A stretch of 64,000 bases of DNA, from positions 1,364,001-1,428,000 of the forward strand of contig NC_014761.1 of assembly GCF_000183745.1 (NCBI RefSeq). The letters are read 5' to 3'. Under the pieces are notes generated by a model. It did not search any database and had not been told where the DNA came from. It saw nothing but the letters and a program-made list of their open reading frames with translations. A program made the position numbers and the translations under genes. Positions 29,666 through 37,616 of this stretch are shown piece after piece (the first letter of the stretch is position 1; every line of letters starts with the position of its first letter). This DNA comes from Oceanithermus profundus DSM 14977. GTDB lineage: Bacteria > Deinococcota > Deinococci > Deinococcales > Marinithermaceae.

Positions 29666-30860
29666 CTTCGGACTCGGCCTCCCCTTCCTCGGCCTCGGCG
29701 GTGTCGGCGAAGAGGCTGTCGAAGCGCGCCTTGGCGCCCGCGTCGACGGCCACCTCTTCGGTCTTCTCGGAGGCGCGCAGCAGGGCCTCGTCGAGGTCGG
29801 AGACCTCCTCCGCCTCCTTGAAGTCGATCTCGAAGCCGGTCAGCTTGGAGGCCAGGCGCACGTTCTGACCGCCGCGGCCGATCGCGACCGAGTGCTGGTC
29901 CTTGCCGACGGAGACGACGGCGCGCCCCGCCTCGGTGTCGATCTCGATGTTGCCCACCGTGGCCGGCGAGAGGGCGTTGCGGATGAACTCGCGCGGGTTC
30001 GAGCTCCAGGGGATGACGTCGATCTTCTCGCGGCCCAGCTCGGCGCTCACCGCCTGGATGCGCTGGCCCTTGTGGCCGATGCAGGCGCCGATCGGGTCGA
30101 CGTTGGGGTTGTGACTGACCACGGCCACCTTGCTGCGGCTGCCGGGCTCGCGGGCCACGACCTTGATCTCGACCGTGCCCTCGGCGATCTCGGGCACCTC
30201 CTGGCGCATCAGGTACTTGAGCAACTCCTCGTGGGCGCGCGAGACGATGAGGCTCGGCCCCTTGGAGCTGCGGCGCACCTCCTTGAGGTAGACCTTGACG
30301 CGCTGCCCCGGGTGGTAGCGCTCGCCGGGGATCTGTTCCCGCGGCGGCATCAGCGCCTCGCCGCGGCCCAGGTCGACGTAGACGTTGCCGCGGTTGTCCA
30401 CGCGGGTCACCTGGCCGGTGATGATCTCGCCCTCGCGGTCCTTGTACTCCTCGTAGACGCGGTTGCGCTCGGCCTCCTTGAGGCGCTGGGTGAGGATCTG
30501 CTTGGCCGCCTGCACCGCGATGCGGCTGAACTCGTCGGGGTCGACGGGGAACTCCATCTCCTCGCCCACCTGGACCTCGGGGTCGTACTTCTTGGCCTCC
30601 TCGAGCGGAATGTCGCGGTCGGGGTTCTCGACCTCTTCGACGACGCGACGGATCTCCAGCACCTCGATCTCACCAGTCGAGGGCTCGAGGTGCACCTCGA
30701 CCAGGGGCCCCAGGCCTTCCTCGACCTCCTTGGGCTTGAACCCTTTGTGGCGCAGGTAGGCCTTGGCCAGGGCCTCCTCAAAGGCCTCGATCAGCTCGTC
30801 GGTGCTGACGCCGCGCTCGAGCGCGACGTGCTGCAGGGCTTCTACGAATTCTCTGTTCAT
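29655..30860 (-). CDS. nusA: Transcription termination/antitermination factor NusA
   Basis: 401 residues. The N-terminal RNA-polymerase-binding domain (about residues 1-130) is followed by an S1 domain (ITGQVTRVDNRGNVYVDLG) and two KH domains (VDPIGACIGHKGQRIQAV, and VAIGRGGQNVRLASKLTGF near 325). A short acidic tail replaces the repeats of enteric NusA. It acts on RNA polymerase pausing, termination and rRNA antitermination. It follows rimP by 21 bases. Confidence 0.96.
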   Translation of the reverse strand: MNREFVEALQHVALERGVSTDELIEAFEEALAKAYLRHKGFKPKEVEEGLGPLVEVHLEPSTGEIEVLEIRRVVEEVENPDRDIPLEEAKKYDPEVQVGEEMEFPVDPDEFSRIAVQAAKQILTQRLKEAERNRVYEEYKDREGEIITGQVTRVDNRGNVYVDLGRGEALMPPREQIPGERYHPGQRVKVYLKEVRRSSKGPSLIVSRAHEELLKYLMRQEVPEIAEGTVEIKVVAREPGSRSKVAVVSHNPNVDPIGACIGHKGQRIQAVSAELGREKIDVIPWSSNPREFIRNALSPATVGNIEIDTEAGRAVVSVGKDQHSVAIGRGGQNVRLASKLTGFEIDFKEAEEVSDLDEALLRASEKTEEVAVDAGAKARFDSLFADTAEAEEGEAESEGEA

Positions 30861-30881
30861 CGCTCCAAAATCCTCCTGTAC

Positions 30882-31325
30882 TCAACGCGGCTCGCTGGGC
30901 CATTCGGCCAGCGTGGCCTTGAAACCGCCCAGCGGCAGGGTGCGGCGCTCGCCGCCGGCGAGTTCGAAGGTGACGGCGTCCTCGCCGACCTCCACGACCC
31001 GGCCGGTGAAGCCGCCCTCCTCGGTGCGCACCTTGACCTTGAGGCCCGCGAAGCGCTCGAAGTGGCGCCGGGTGAGGAGCGGGCGGTCGGGGCCCGGCGA
31101 CTCCACCTCGAGGCGGTAGCTGCCGCGGATGGGGTCCGCGCGGTCGAGCTCGAGCCCGATGATCCGGTTGGCGCGCTGCAGGTCGGCGACGGTGATCGGG
31201 GCCTCGTCCAGGCGCTCGAGCCGAACCGTGAGCACCTGCGTCTTCCCCGCCCCGTGCAGGCGGACTTCCAGCGGCTCGTACCCGAGCGGCCGCACCACGT
31301 TTTCGACCAGTTCCCAAAGATCCAT
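30882..31325 (-). CDS. rimP: Ribosome maturation factor RimP
   Basis: 147 residues, needed for 30S assembly. It opens MDLWELVENVVRPLGYEPLEV and has LEVESPGPDRPL, the conserved VSSPG-like loop at the domain boundary. The C-terminal SH3-like domain follows (KVKVRTEEGGFTGRVVEVG). Start 31325 is preferred by homology; extension to 31418 would cross a hairpin. It is first in the rimP-nusA-ylxR-infB-secDF series. Confidence 0.93.
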   Translation of the reverse strand: MDLWELVENVVRPLGYEPLEVRLHGAGKTQVLTVRLERLDEAPITVADLQRANRIIGLELDRADPIRGSYRLEVESPGPDRPLLTRRHFERFAGLKVKVRTEEGGFTGRVVEVGEDAVTFELAGGERRTLPLGGFKATLAEWPSEPR

Positions 31326-31361
31326 GTGCTGCTCCGTCTTGCGCCCCCTTTTCAGCAACAA

Positions 31362-31383
31362 AGGGTGGGTTTCCACCCACCCT
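31362..31383 (-). terminator. Hairpin between mutM and rimP
   Basis: AGGGTGGGT-GGAA-ACCCACCCT on the minus strand, a perfect 9-base-pair stem with a GNRA-type loop, followed by TTGTTGCTG. It may terminate the hisA-mutM transcript or attenuate the rimP operon. Confidence 0.55.
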
Positions 31384-31461
31384 GCATACGCCAGGGGACT
31401 ACATGCATAGGATAGCACAAACGCCCGGGTTTTTCAGCCTCGCCGCAGGGAACGCCGCCTG

Positions 31462-32259
31462 CTAACGCCGCTGGCAGCGCGGGCAGACGTGGGTGGAGCG
31501 GCCGCCGAGGACGAGGCGCTCGATCGTCCGGCCGCAGCGCGGGCAGGCCTCGCCGGCGCGGCCGTAGACCGCGTGCTCGATCTGGAAGTAGCCGGGCTCG
31601 CCGTCGGGCCTCGTGTAGGCGCCGTCGCCCAGCGTCGAACCGCCCCGCTCGACGGCCCGGCGCAGCACCGCGCGCACCGCGCGGTGGAGCCGCCGCACCT
31701 CGTCGGGCGCGAGTGCGTTCGCCGGGCGCGCGGGGTGAAGCCGCGCCTTCCACAGCGCCTCGTCGGCGTAGATGTTGCCCAGCCCCGCCACCGGTTCCTG
31801 GCTCAGCAGCGCCGGCTTGAGCGGGCGCGCCGTGCGCGCCAGGCGAGCGGCGAAGGCGCGTGCCGTGAAGCCGCGCGTAAGCGGCTCCGGGCCCATGCGC
31901 GCGAGCGTGGGCAGCACCCGGTAGTCGCCCGCGGGCACCGCCCGCAGTTTGCCGAAACGCCGCGGGTCGTTGAAGAAGACGGTGACGCCCTCGAACTCGA
32001 GCCGTGCGCGGGTGTGCGTCCCCTCGTCCAGCCGCAGGCTGCCGCTCATCCCCAGGTGCACCACGAGCTCGAGCCCGCCGGTGAGCGCGAAGATCAAGTA
32101 CTTGCCGCGGCGGCGCAGGGCGTGCACCCGCCGCCCCACCGCCGCCTCGGCCGCGGCGTAGCGGGCCGGGTCGTCGTGCTCGAGGCCCAGCAGCCTCCGG
32201 CCCGTCACCACCGGCGCCAGCATGCGCCGGACGGTTTCCACCTCGGGCAGTTCCGGCAT
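31462..32259 (-). CDS. mutM: Formamidopyrimidine-DNA glycosylase
   Basis: A 265-residue bifunctional glycosylase/AP lyase that removes 8-oxoguanine and ring-opened purines. The N-terminal catalytic PELPEVETVRR (Pro and Glu of the active site) is followed by the H2TH region (GLGNIYADEALWKARLHP). The C-terminal zinc finger has four cysteines (CPRCGRTI and CPRCQ). It follows hisA with no functional link, 3 bases apart in the order hisA-after-mutM on the minus strand, so the pair is probably cotranscribed. Confidence 0.95.
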   Translation of the reverse strand: MPELPEVETVRRMLAPVVTGRRLLGLEHDDPARYAAAEAAVGRRVHALRRRGKYLIFALTGGLELVVHLGMSGSLRLDEGTHTRARLEFEGVTVFFNDPRRFGKLRAVPAGDYRVLPTLARMGPEPLTRGFTARAFAARLARTARPLKPALLSQEPVAGLGNIYADEALWKARLHPARPANALAPDEVRRLHRAVRAVLRRAVERGGSTLGDGAYTRPDGEPGYFQIEHAVYGRAGEACPRCGRTIERLVLGGRSTHVCPRCQRR

Positions 32260-32262
32260 CGC

Positions 32263-32970
32263 TCAGCCGCGCCACCAGCGGCGGCCGTCGACCGCGCCCT
32301 CGTAGAGCGCCTTGCCCACGATCGCCCCCTCGACCCCCAGGCGCTCGAGCCCCTCCAGGTCGGCGTCGGTGGCCACTCCGCCCCCGGCGATCAGCTCGTG
32401 CGGCCAGGCCTCGCGCACGCGGGCGACCACTTCCAGGTCGAGCCCTTCGAGGGTGCCGTCGCGGCGGACGTCGGTGTAGATCAGGGTGCGGAACCCCATC
32501 GCGTCGGCGGTGCGCGCCAGCTCGAGCACGTCGCCCGCCTGGCCCTCCTGCCAGCCGGCCACCGCGGCCTCGAGCCCGCGGCCGTCGAGGCTGGGCACCA
32601 CCCGCTCGGGACCGAGCGTCTCGAGCATCCGCGCCGCCTCGTCCGGGTCCTTGACCAGCACCGTACCGATCACGACCCGCTCCGCGCCCAGGGCCAGGAT
32701 CGCCTCGGCCTCGCGCAGGTTGCGCACGCCGCCTCCCACCTCGAAGCCCATGGCCAGCGCCGCTGCGATGCGGCGGATCTGCGCGCGGTTGTCTCCGCGC
32801 CCCAACGCGGCGTCGAGGTCGACGACGTGCAGCAGCGAGGCCCCCTGTTCTTCCCAGTAGAGCGCCGCGCCCACCGGGTCTTCGAAGTAGACGGTCTCGC
32901 GCGCCGGGTCGCCCTCGACCAGCCGCACGGCCTTGCCGCCCTGGATGTCCACCGCGGGGATGACCTTCAT
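32263..32970 (-). CDS. hisA: Phosphoribosylformimino-5-aminoimidazole carboxamide ribotide isomerase
   Basis: A 235-residue TIM barrel that performs the fourth step of histidine synthesis. It has MKVIPAVDIQGGKAVRLVEG with the catalytic Asp near residue 8, VVDLDAA, FEVGGGVR, and the second catalytic Asp in LIYTDVRRDGTLEG, plus IAGGGVA. Start 32970 is the family start; the longer frame up to 33663 is shadow. No other his gene is nearby. Confidence 0.95.
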   Translation of the reverse strand: MKVIPAVDIQGGKAVRLVEGDPARETVYFEDPVGAALYWEEQGASLLHVVDLDAALGRGDNRAQIRRIAAALAMGFEVGGGVRNLREAEAILALGAERVVIGTVLVKDPDEAARMLETLGPERVVPSLDGRGLEAAVAGWQEGQAGDVLELARTADAMGFRTLIYTDVRRDGTLEGLDLEVVARVREAWPHELIAGGGVATDADLEGLERLGVEGAIVGKALYEGAVDGRRWWRG

Positions 32971-33021
32971 GGCCCCAGCATACCCAGAACCCATGAAAAA
33001 GCCCGCGCCTCCCCCGGGGGT

Positions 33022-33050
33022 TTGACCCGAGCTACTTTGCATTGTAAAGT
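33022..33050 (+). promoter_or_regulatory. Promoter and operator of the regulator/ABC cassette
   Basis: TTGACC (33022-33027), 17-base spacer, TAAAGT (33045-33050). A 17-base near-palindrome, ACTTTGCATTGTAAAGT (33034-33050), covers the 3' spacer and the -10 box. A dimeric regulator bound there would block RNA polymerase. The winged-helix gene two positions downstream is the obvious candidate. Confidence 0.75.
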
Positions 33051-33066
33051 TATTTACGGAGGTTTG

Positions 33067-33615
33067 ATGAAAGACACCGGTTTCGACCCCGGCCAAGCCC
33101 TGCGCGAGGCGAACGCGGCCCTTAAGAAGGCGCGCGGGGTGCTGCTCCGCTTCACCGGGCAGCTGCTCGTCCTGTGGGGGCTGGTCTACCTCGTCATGTA
33201 CGGCGGCGGCGAGCTGGGCTGGGTGCCCGCCTGGTTCTGGTTCCCCCTCGACGCGGCGGCCTTCGCGCTCAGCTTCGCGCTGGGGTACCGCGTCGGCGGA
33301 GCCTTCCGCACGCCCGAAGGCTCCCGCTTGCAGCGCATCTGGGCCTGGTTCGGCGTCACGATGGCGCTGGCCGTCTTCGCTTTCGCCGCGCGCGGCGTGG
33401 CGGAGCCGCTCTTCTCCTTCACCCTGAACCTGCTCGTCGGCTACGCCCTGATCCAGAGCGGCGAGGCCGTCCGGCAACCGGGGTTGGTGCGCGGCGGCCT
33501 GCTGCTGGTGTTCGTCAACACCCTGTTCTACGTCTTCTGGCCGGACGCGTACGCGTTCGCGCTCGCCGCCATGGGCGCGCTCGCCTGCGCGGCGGGTCTG
33601 CGGCAGGTGAGGTGA
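33067..33615 (+). CDS. Membrane protein of unknown function in the regulator/ABC cassette
   Basis: 182 residues with about five hydrophobic helices (LLRFTGQLLVLWGLVYLVMY, WFWFPLDAAAFALSFALGY, WFGVTMALAVFAFAA, LNLLVGYALIQSG, VFVNTLFYVFW) and a short soluble N terminus. Not recognised by family. GGAGGTTTG precedes the ATG. It is the first gene of an operon with the winged-helix regulator (1-base gap) and the ABC exporter. It may be the sensor or a modulator for the cassette; that is inference from position only. Confidence 0.75.
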   Translation: MKDTGFDPGQALREANAALKKARGVLLRFTGQLLVLWGLVYLVMYGGGELGWVPAWFWFPLDAAAFALSFALGYRVGGAFRTPEGSRLQRIWAWFGVTMALAVFAFAARGVAEPLFSFTLNLLVGYALIQSGEAVRQPGLVRGGLLLVFVNTLFYVFWPDAYAFALAAMGALACAAGLRQVR

Positions 33616-33616
33616 C

Positions 33617-33940
33617 GTGCGCTTCGACGAGCTCATCCACCAACCCACGCGGCTCAAGATCATGGCCTACCTGACCGGGCTCGGCTCCGAAGCGCAGGTC
33701 GAGTTCGGCACGCTGCAACGCGAACTCGGGCTCACCGAGGGCAACCTCTCGCGCCACCTCGCCAAACTGGAAGAGGCGGGCTACCTACGCATCGAGAAGG
33801 GCTACGCCAAGAAGCGCCCGCGCACCTGGATCCGCCTCACCGGCGCCGGGCGCGACGCGCTCCAGGGTCACCTGGCGGCCCTGGAAGAGCTGGCGCGCAC
33901 GGCCCGCTATCCGGGTGCGGCCGGAAGGGAGAAACGATGA
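33617..33940 (+). CDS. Winged-helix transcriptional regulator
   Basis: 107 residues, GTG start. The whole protein is one DNA-binding domain: HQPTRLKIMAYL, the recognition region LGLTEGNLSRHLAKLEEAGYL, and a basic wing KGYAKKRPRTWIRLTGAGRDAL. This is the small ArsR/MarR-like family with the LTEGNLSRHL and RPRTW signatures, usually next to a membrane gene and an ABC exporter. The palindrome over the promoter is its likely operator, so it probably represses its own operon. The inducer is unknown. Confidence 0.9.
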   Translation: MRFDELIHQPTRLKIMAYLTGLGSEAQVEFGTLQRELGLTEGNLSRHLAKLEEAGYLRIEKGYAKKRPRTWIRLTGAGRDALQGHLAALEELARTARYPGAAGREKR

Positions 33941-34809
33941 TCGCGACGGTCGAAAACGCCCACAAGAGGCTGGGCCGGGTCCAGGCGCTTCGGGGCGTCT
34001 CGCTCGACGTGCGCGAGGGCGAGCTGCTGGCCTTGCTGGGCCCCAACGGAGCGGGCAAGACCACCCTGGTCAGCCTGCTCGTGGGCCTGCGCGCCCCCGA
34101 CCGCGGCGCGGTGCGGCTGGACGGGCGCGACCCTCGCCTCCCCTCGGCGCGCCGCATCCTGGGGGTCACCCCGCAGGCGACGGGCTTCCCGCCGACGCTC
34201 CGGGTGCGCGAGGTGGTGGAGCTCGTGCGCGCGCACTACCCCGAACCCCTGCCCGCGGACGAGCTGCTCGAGCGCTTCGGCCTCGGCGGCCTGGCCGCGC
34301 GCAACGTCCAGGCCCTTTCCGGGGGCCAGGCCCGGCGCCTGGCCGTGGCCCTCGCCTTCGCCGGGCGCCCGCGGCTGGCGGTGCTGGACGAACCCACCAC
34401 CGGCCTCGACGTGGAGTCGCGCCGCGCGCTGTGGCGCGAAATCGAACGCTTCAAGCAGGGCGGCGGCACCGTGCTGCTCACCACCCATTACCTCGAGGAG
34501 GCCGAGGCCCTCGCCGATCGGGTCGTGGTCCTCAACCGCGGCCGCGTCGTGAGCGAGGGCAGCCCCGAAGCCATCAAGCGGCGGGTCGGGCTCAAGCGCG
34601 TGCGCTTTCGGGCCGCGCAGACGCCCGAGCTCGAGGGCGTCGAGCGCAGCGAACGGGAGGGCGACCTGCTCACCCTCTGGACCGCCGACGCGGACGCCCT
34701 CGTCCGCCGGCTGGTCGAGAGCGGCGCGGCCTTCCACGACCTGGAGGTGCGCCCGGTCAGCCTCGAAGAGGCGTTCCTCGCCGTACTGGATGGGGAGGCG
34801 AAAGCATGA
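33937..34809 (+). CDS. ABC-2 type exporter ATPase
   Basis: 290 residues. Walker A GPNGAGKTTLVSLL, Q loop in VTPQATGFP, signature LSGGQARRLAVALAF, Walker B LAVLDEPTTGLD, and the switch His in LLTTHYLEEAE. The C-terminal 70 residues form an accessory domain (FRAAQTPELEGVERSE). It overlaps the regulator gene by 4 bases and the permease gene by 4 bases, so the three are translated together. The substrate may be a drug, peptide or lipid; the sequence does not tell. Confidence 0.94.
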   Translation: MIATVENAHKRLGRVQALRGVSLDVREGELLALLGPNGAGKTTLVSLLVGLRAPDRGAVRLDGRDPRLPSARRILGVTPQATGFPPTLRVREVVELVRAHYPEPLPADELLERFGLGGLAARNVQALSGGQARRLAVALAFAGRPRLAVLDEPTTGLDVESRRALWREIERFKQGGGTVLLTTHYLEEAEALADRVVVLNRGRVVSEGSPEAIKRRVGLKRVRFRAAQTPELEGVERSEREGDLLTLWTADADALVRRLVESGAAFHDLEVRPVSLEEAFLAVLDGEAKA

Positions 34810-35534
34810 AACTCTGGCTCGCCCACACCAAAGCCGAACTGCTCGCGCTCCTGCGCACGCCCGGCTTTCTGATCCCCACCATGCTGTTTCCTTCGATGTT
34901 CTTCCTGATGTTCGCGGCCCCCAACCTGCCCAGCACCGCCGCCGCCAACTTCGCGACCGGTTCGTTCATGACCTTCGCCGTCTTCACCGTGACCTTCTTC
35001 CAGTTCGGGGTAGGGACGGCCAACGAGCGCGAGAACCCGTGGAGCAGCTTCGTGCGCACGCTCCCGGCCTCCCCCCTCTACCGCAACGCCGCTAAGGTGA
35101 CCACGGCGGCGGTCCTGGCGTTGCTGGCCGCACTGGTGCTCGTCCTCGCCTCCGCCGCTTCCACGCCGCTCGACCTCCCGCTGGCGCGCTGGCCCCGGAT
35201 CTTCCTGGCCCTCGCCGCGGGGGGCGTGATGATGGGCATGCTGGGGACCGCCCTCGCCTACCTGGTCACGCCCAAGGCGGCGCTGCCCCTCGCCAACCTG
35301 ATCTACCTGCCCCTCGCCTTCATGGGCGGCATGTGGATGCCTCCGGAGCTGCTGCCGAAGATCGTTCAGGAAATCAGCCCCTACCTGCCCTCGCGTCAGT
35401 GGATGGAACTGGTGTGGCCCGCCGTCAGCGGCGGCTCCTGGGACGCCGGGCACTGGCTGGCCGTCGCCGGGTTCACGGTGGCGTTCGCCGCCCTCGCCGG
35501 CTGGGCGCAGCGGCGCGACGAGGCCGTGCGCTGA
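34806..35534 (+). CDS. ABC-2 type exporter permease
   Basis: 242 residues with six hydrophobic segments, starting after a short cytosolic helix (MKLWLAHTKAELLALLRTPG). The ABC-2 features are visible: an FLIPTMLFPSMFFLMFA first helix, a central pair of helices around VLALLAALVLVLA and GGVMMGMLGTALAYL, and the YLPLAFMGGMWMPPELLP segment typical of the family. It forms a half-transporter set with the upstream ATPase, probably as a dimer. Confidence 0.92.
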   Translation: MKLWLAHTKAELLALLRTPGFLIPTMLFPSMFFLMFAAPNLPSTAAANFATGSFMTFAVFTVTFFQFGVGTANERENPWSSFVRTLPASPLYRNAAKVTTAAVLALLAALVLVLASAASTPLDLPLARWPRIFLALAAGGVMMGMLGTALAYLVTPKAALPLANLIYLPLAFMGGMWMPPELLPKIVQEISPYLPSRQWMELVWPAVSGGSWDAGHWLAVAGFTVAFAALAGWAQRRDEAVR

Positions 35535-35548
35535 TGGCGCGCCTCGCT

Positions 35549-35569
35549 TAGAATGAAAGGGAACGTTCC
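35549..35569 (+). promoter_or_regulatory. TAGAAT box and GGAACGTTCC palindrome
   Basis: A -10-like TAGAAT (35549-35554) is followed by the perfect palindrome GGAACGTTCC (35560-35569), 12 bases before the next ATG. The palindrome lies at the expected transcript start and could be an operator. Confidence 0.45.
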
Positions 35570-35581
35570 AAGAAGGCGGTG

Positions 35582-36127
35582 ATGGCTTTGCGAAAGAAAC
35601 GCGACCGCAGCAACGTCTTCGTAGGCTTCATGTTCCTGGGCATGGGCCTGGGCTGGCTGCTCGGCCACCTCGCGGCCGGCCTCTTCATCGGCATGGGGCT
35701 GGGGTTCATCGCCCAGGCCTTTCTGGAAGAGAAGGAGCCCCACGAACGAGCCGAATCCGAGGAACCCGAGACCTCCGCACCCGAGCCCGCAGAGCCGGCC
35801 CCGACCGCCCCCGCGCACGAAGCCGCGGCGGCCCCGGCTGCGGACGCGGACGCCGGCCGGCCCGACGTCGACGCCGTATGGGCGCGCATCGTCGCGCACC
35901 AGGGCGAGACCTTTCACCTGCTCAAGGGGCAGCCGTTCACCTACCGCGTCGAAGGCCACGCGGTCGTGCCCAGCACCGCCAAGGTCCGGATCCAGAAGAG
36001 CCAGTTCGCCAAGGCGCTCGGTGCCGTGCCCTTCGAGAAGGTGGCCGACGTGCCCAAGGACGTCTTCGGCCCTTCGTACGTCTACGCGATCCTGATGGAC
36101 CCGCGGATTCGCGACGGCGACTGGTAA
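35582..36127 (+). CDS. Membrane-anchored protein of unknown function
   Basis: 181 residues. A basic N terminus (MALRKKRDRSN) leads to two closely spaced helices (VFVGFMFLGMGLGWLLGHL, AAGLFIGMGLGFIAQAFL). A Glu/Pro/Ala-rich linker (about residues 55-95) follows, then a compact C-terminal domain (WARIVAHQGETFHLLKGQPFTY... KVRIQKSQFAKALGAVPFEK). The last domain resembles small DNA- or nucleotide-related domains, but I cannot assign it. An alternative GTG start lies one codon upstream. Promoter-like sequences separate it from the ABC genes. Confidence 0.75.
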   Translation: MALRKKRDRSNVFVGFMFLGMGLGWLLGHLAAGLFIGMGLGFIAQAFLEEKEPHERAESEEPETSAPEPAEPAPTAPAHEAAAAPAADADAGRPDVDAVWARIVAHQGETFHLLKGQPFTYRVEGHAVVPSTAKVRIQKSQFAKALGAVPFEKVADVPKDVFGPSYVYAILMDPRIRDGDW

Positions 36128-36608
36128 CCCCGCACCGCCATACCTCCGCAGCGGATGCAGCGCGTTTGCCATACCATCCCGGATGCGCCCCGTAGAGGCG
36201 AGGTCCAGGGCCTGTCCTGAACTTGATTCAGGATCTAGCTGGTGCTGCAAGTGCACAAACACAGGACTGCAAGTTACGGCGGCCTATGAGATTCCAAGCC
36301 TCTTCAGCCGCGCGCGGCGAGGTTCCGGGCCTGTCCCGGACCTGATCCGGGATCACGGGAACCTTGCGGTTCCCTGTCCGGAACGACGGGTTTTTTTATA
36401 GGCCCACCCTTCGTCGTCCCGGGTAAGCACCCGGTGGGAGCGCGACGTGGGCCCGCCCTGAACTTGATTCAGGGCCTGTCCTGAACTTGATTCAGGATCT
36501 CGATGTTTCCGCTGCCGGTGAACAAGGATCATCCGGGCTCATCGGCCTGCACGGGGCTGATCACTTGGCGTACGTACCGAGGCTTCCGGCCCCTTTCTGG
36601 CGCCGCGC
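36128..36608. repeat. Palindromic repeat cluster A
   Basis: No gene. Contains several short palindromes with a CTTGA-type centre: TCCTGAACTTGATTCAGGA (about 36213-36231 and again near 36480), TCCCGGACCTGATCCGGGA (near 36334) and CCCTGAACTTGATTCAGGG (near 36457), two of them in tandem with a 23-base period. A larger unit, GTTCCGGG...CCGGAAC, encloses the inner hairpin GGGAACCTTGCGGTTCCC and ends in TTTTTTT (36314-36398). Same families as at 48877-51506. Confidence 0.8.
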
Positions 36609-37499
36609 TCAGAGGATCTTCTTCCCCAGAAGGCTCGCGGCCAGCTCGACGACGATCTCGGCCGTGCGGTTCCGTTCGTCGAGGATCGGGTTGACCTCCA
36701 CCAGGTCCAGACTGGTCACGATGCCCGCATCGGAAAGGAGCTCCATCAACAGGTGGGCCTCGCGGTAGGTCAGCCCCCCGGGCACGGGCGTGCCCACGCC
36801 GGGCGCCACCGTGGGGTCGAGCACGTCGGCGTCGAAGGAAACGTGCACCCGCTCCACGCGCTCGAGCTGGGCCACCACGTTGGCCGCCACCGTGGGGACG
36901 CCCATGCGGTCGATCTCCTTCATCGTGTACACCGTCACCCCGGCCCGCTGCAGCAGCTCCCGCTCGCCGGGGTCGACGCTGCGCACCCCGACGAGGACGA
37001 CGTCCTGCGGCTCGAGGGGTTCTCCGCCGCCGATCCGCACCAGCCGCTCGTCGCCGTAGCCCAAGAGCGCGGCCAGCGGCATGCCGTGGATGTTGCCCGA
37101 AGGGCTGGTCTCGGGCGTGTTGAAGTCGGCGTGGGCGTCGATCCAGATCAGCCCCGTGCGCCCGCGCTGCACACCGCGCACGGAGCCCATGCTGATCGAG
37201 TGGTCGCCCCCAAGCACCACCGGCAGGGCGGCGTCGTCGAGGGCGGACAGCTCCCGGGCCAGCGCCTCGCAGGTCGAACGGATCGGTTCCAGGTGGTGCA
37301 GCCCTCCGGGCGCGCCCCCGTTCTTCTTCAGGGTTTCGACGACCGGCACCTCCAGGTCGCCCCGATCGAGGACGGCGTAGTCGAGGGCGCGAATCGCTTC
37401 GTGCAACCGCGCGTAACGGATGGCGCTGGGCCCCATGTCCACGCCGCGCCGGCCGGCGCCAAGGTCCATGGGCACCCCTACGATGACGGCCTGCTTCAT
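36609..37499 (-). CDS. rocF: Arginase
   Basis: A 296-residue binuclear manganese ureohydrolase converting arginine to ornithine and urea. The metal ligands are in VVLGGDHS, IWIDAHADFNTPETSPSGN and VSFDADVLDP. The arginase-type substrate segment SGNIHGMPLAAL and the C-terminal VEVNPILDERNRTAE are present, which favours arginase over agmatinase. Start 37499 is supported by a TACAAT box 7 bases upstream. No linked rocD or amino-acid transporter in the window. Confidence 0.93.
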   Translation of the reverse strand: MKQAVIVGVPMDLGAGRRGVDMGPSAIRYARLHEAIRALDYAVLDRGDLEVPVVETLKKNGGAPGGLHHLEPIRSTCEALARELSALDDAALPVVLGGDHSISMGSVRGVQRGRTGLIWIDAHADFNTPETSPSGNIHGMPLAALLGYGDERLVRIGGGEPLEPQDVVLVGVRSVDPGERELLQRAGVTVYTMKEIDRMGVPTVAANVVAQLERVERVHVSFDADVLDPTVAPGVGTPVPGGLTYREAHLLMELLSDAGIVTSLDLVEVNPILDERNRTAEIVVELAASLLGKKIL

Positions 37500-37506
37500 G
37501 GCCTGT

Positions 37507-37512
37507 ATTGTA
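37507..37512 (-). promoter_or_regulatory. Arginase -10 box, leaderless type
   Basis: TACAAT on the minus strand, 7 bases before the ATG. The -35 position has only a weak match (GTATTA). Confidence 0.5.
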
Positions 37513-37560
37513 GCAGAAGAAAACACGGATAATACCGTCTGCATCTTATTTCTTCATTTA

Positions 37561-37609
37561 TGCATACCTTTGCATACATCTTGACCCGCGGTCAAAACGG
37601 GCGTATACT
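37561..37609 (+). promoter_or_regulatory. Promoter of the yceD-rpmF-fab operon with TGCATAC direct repeats
   Basis: TTGACC (37581-37586), 17-base spacer, TATACT (37604-37609), then 7 bases to ATG 37617: a strong leaderless promoter. Just upstream, TGCATAC occurs twice (37561-37567 and 37571-37577), 10 bases apart and so on the same helix face, a possible activator or repressor site. Confidence 0.75.
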
Positions 37610-37616
37610 TACAAGG

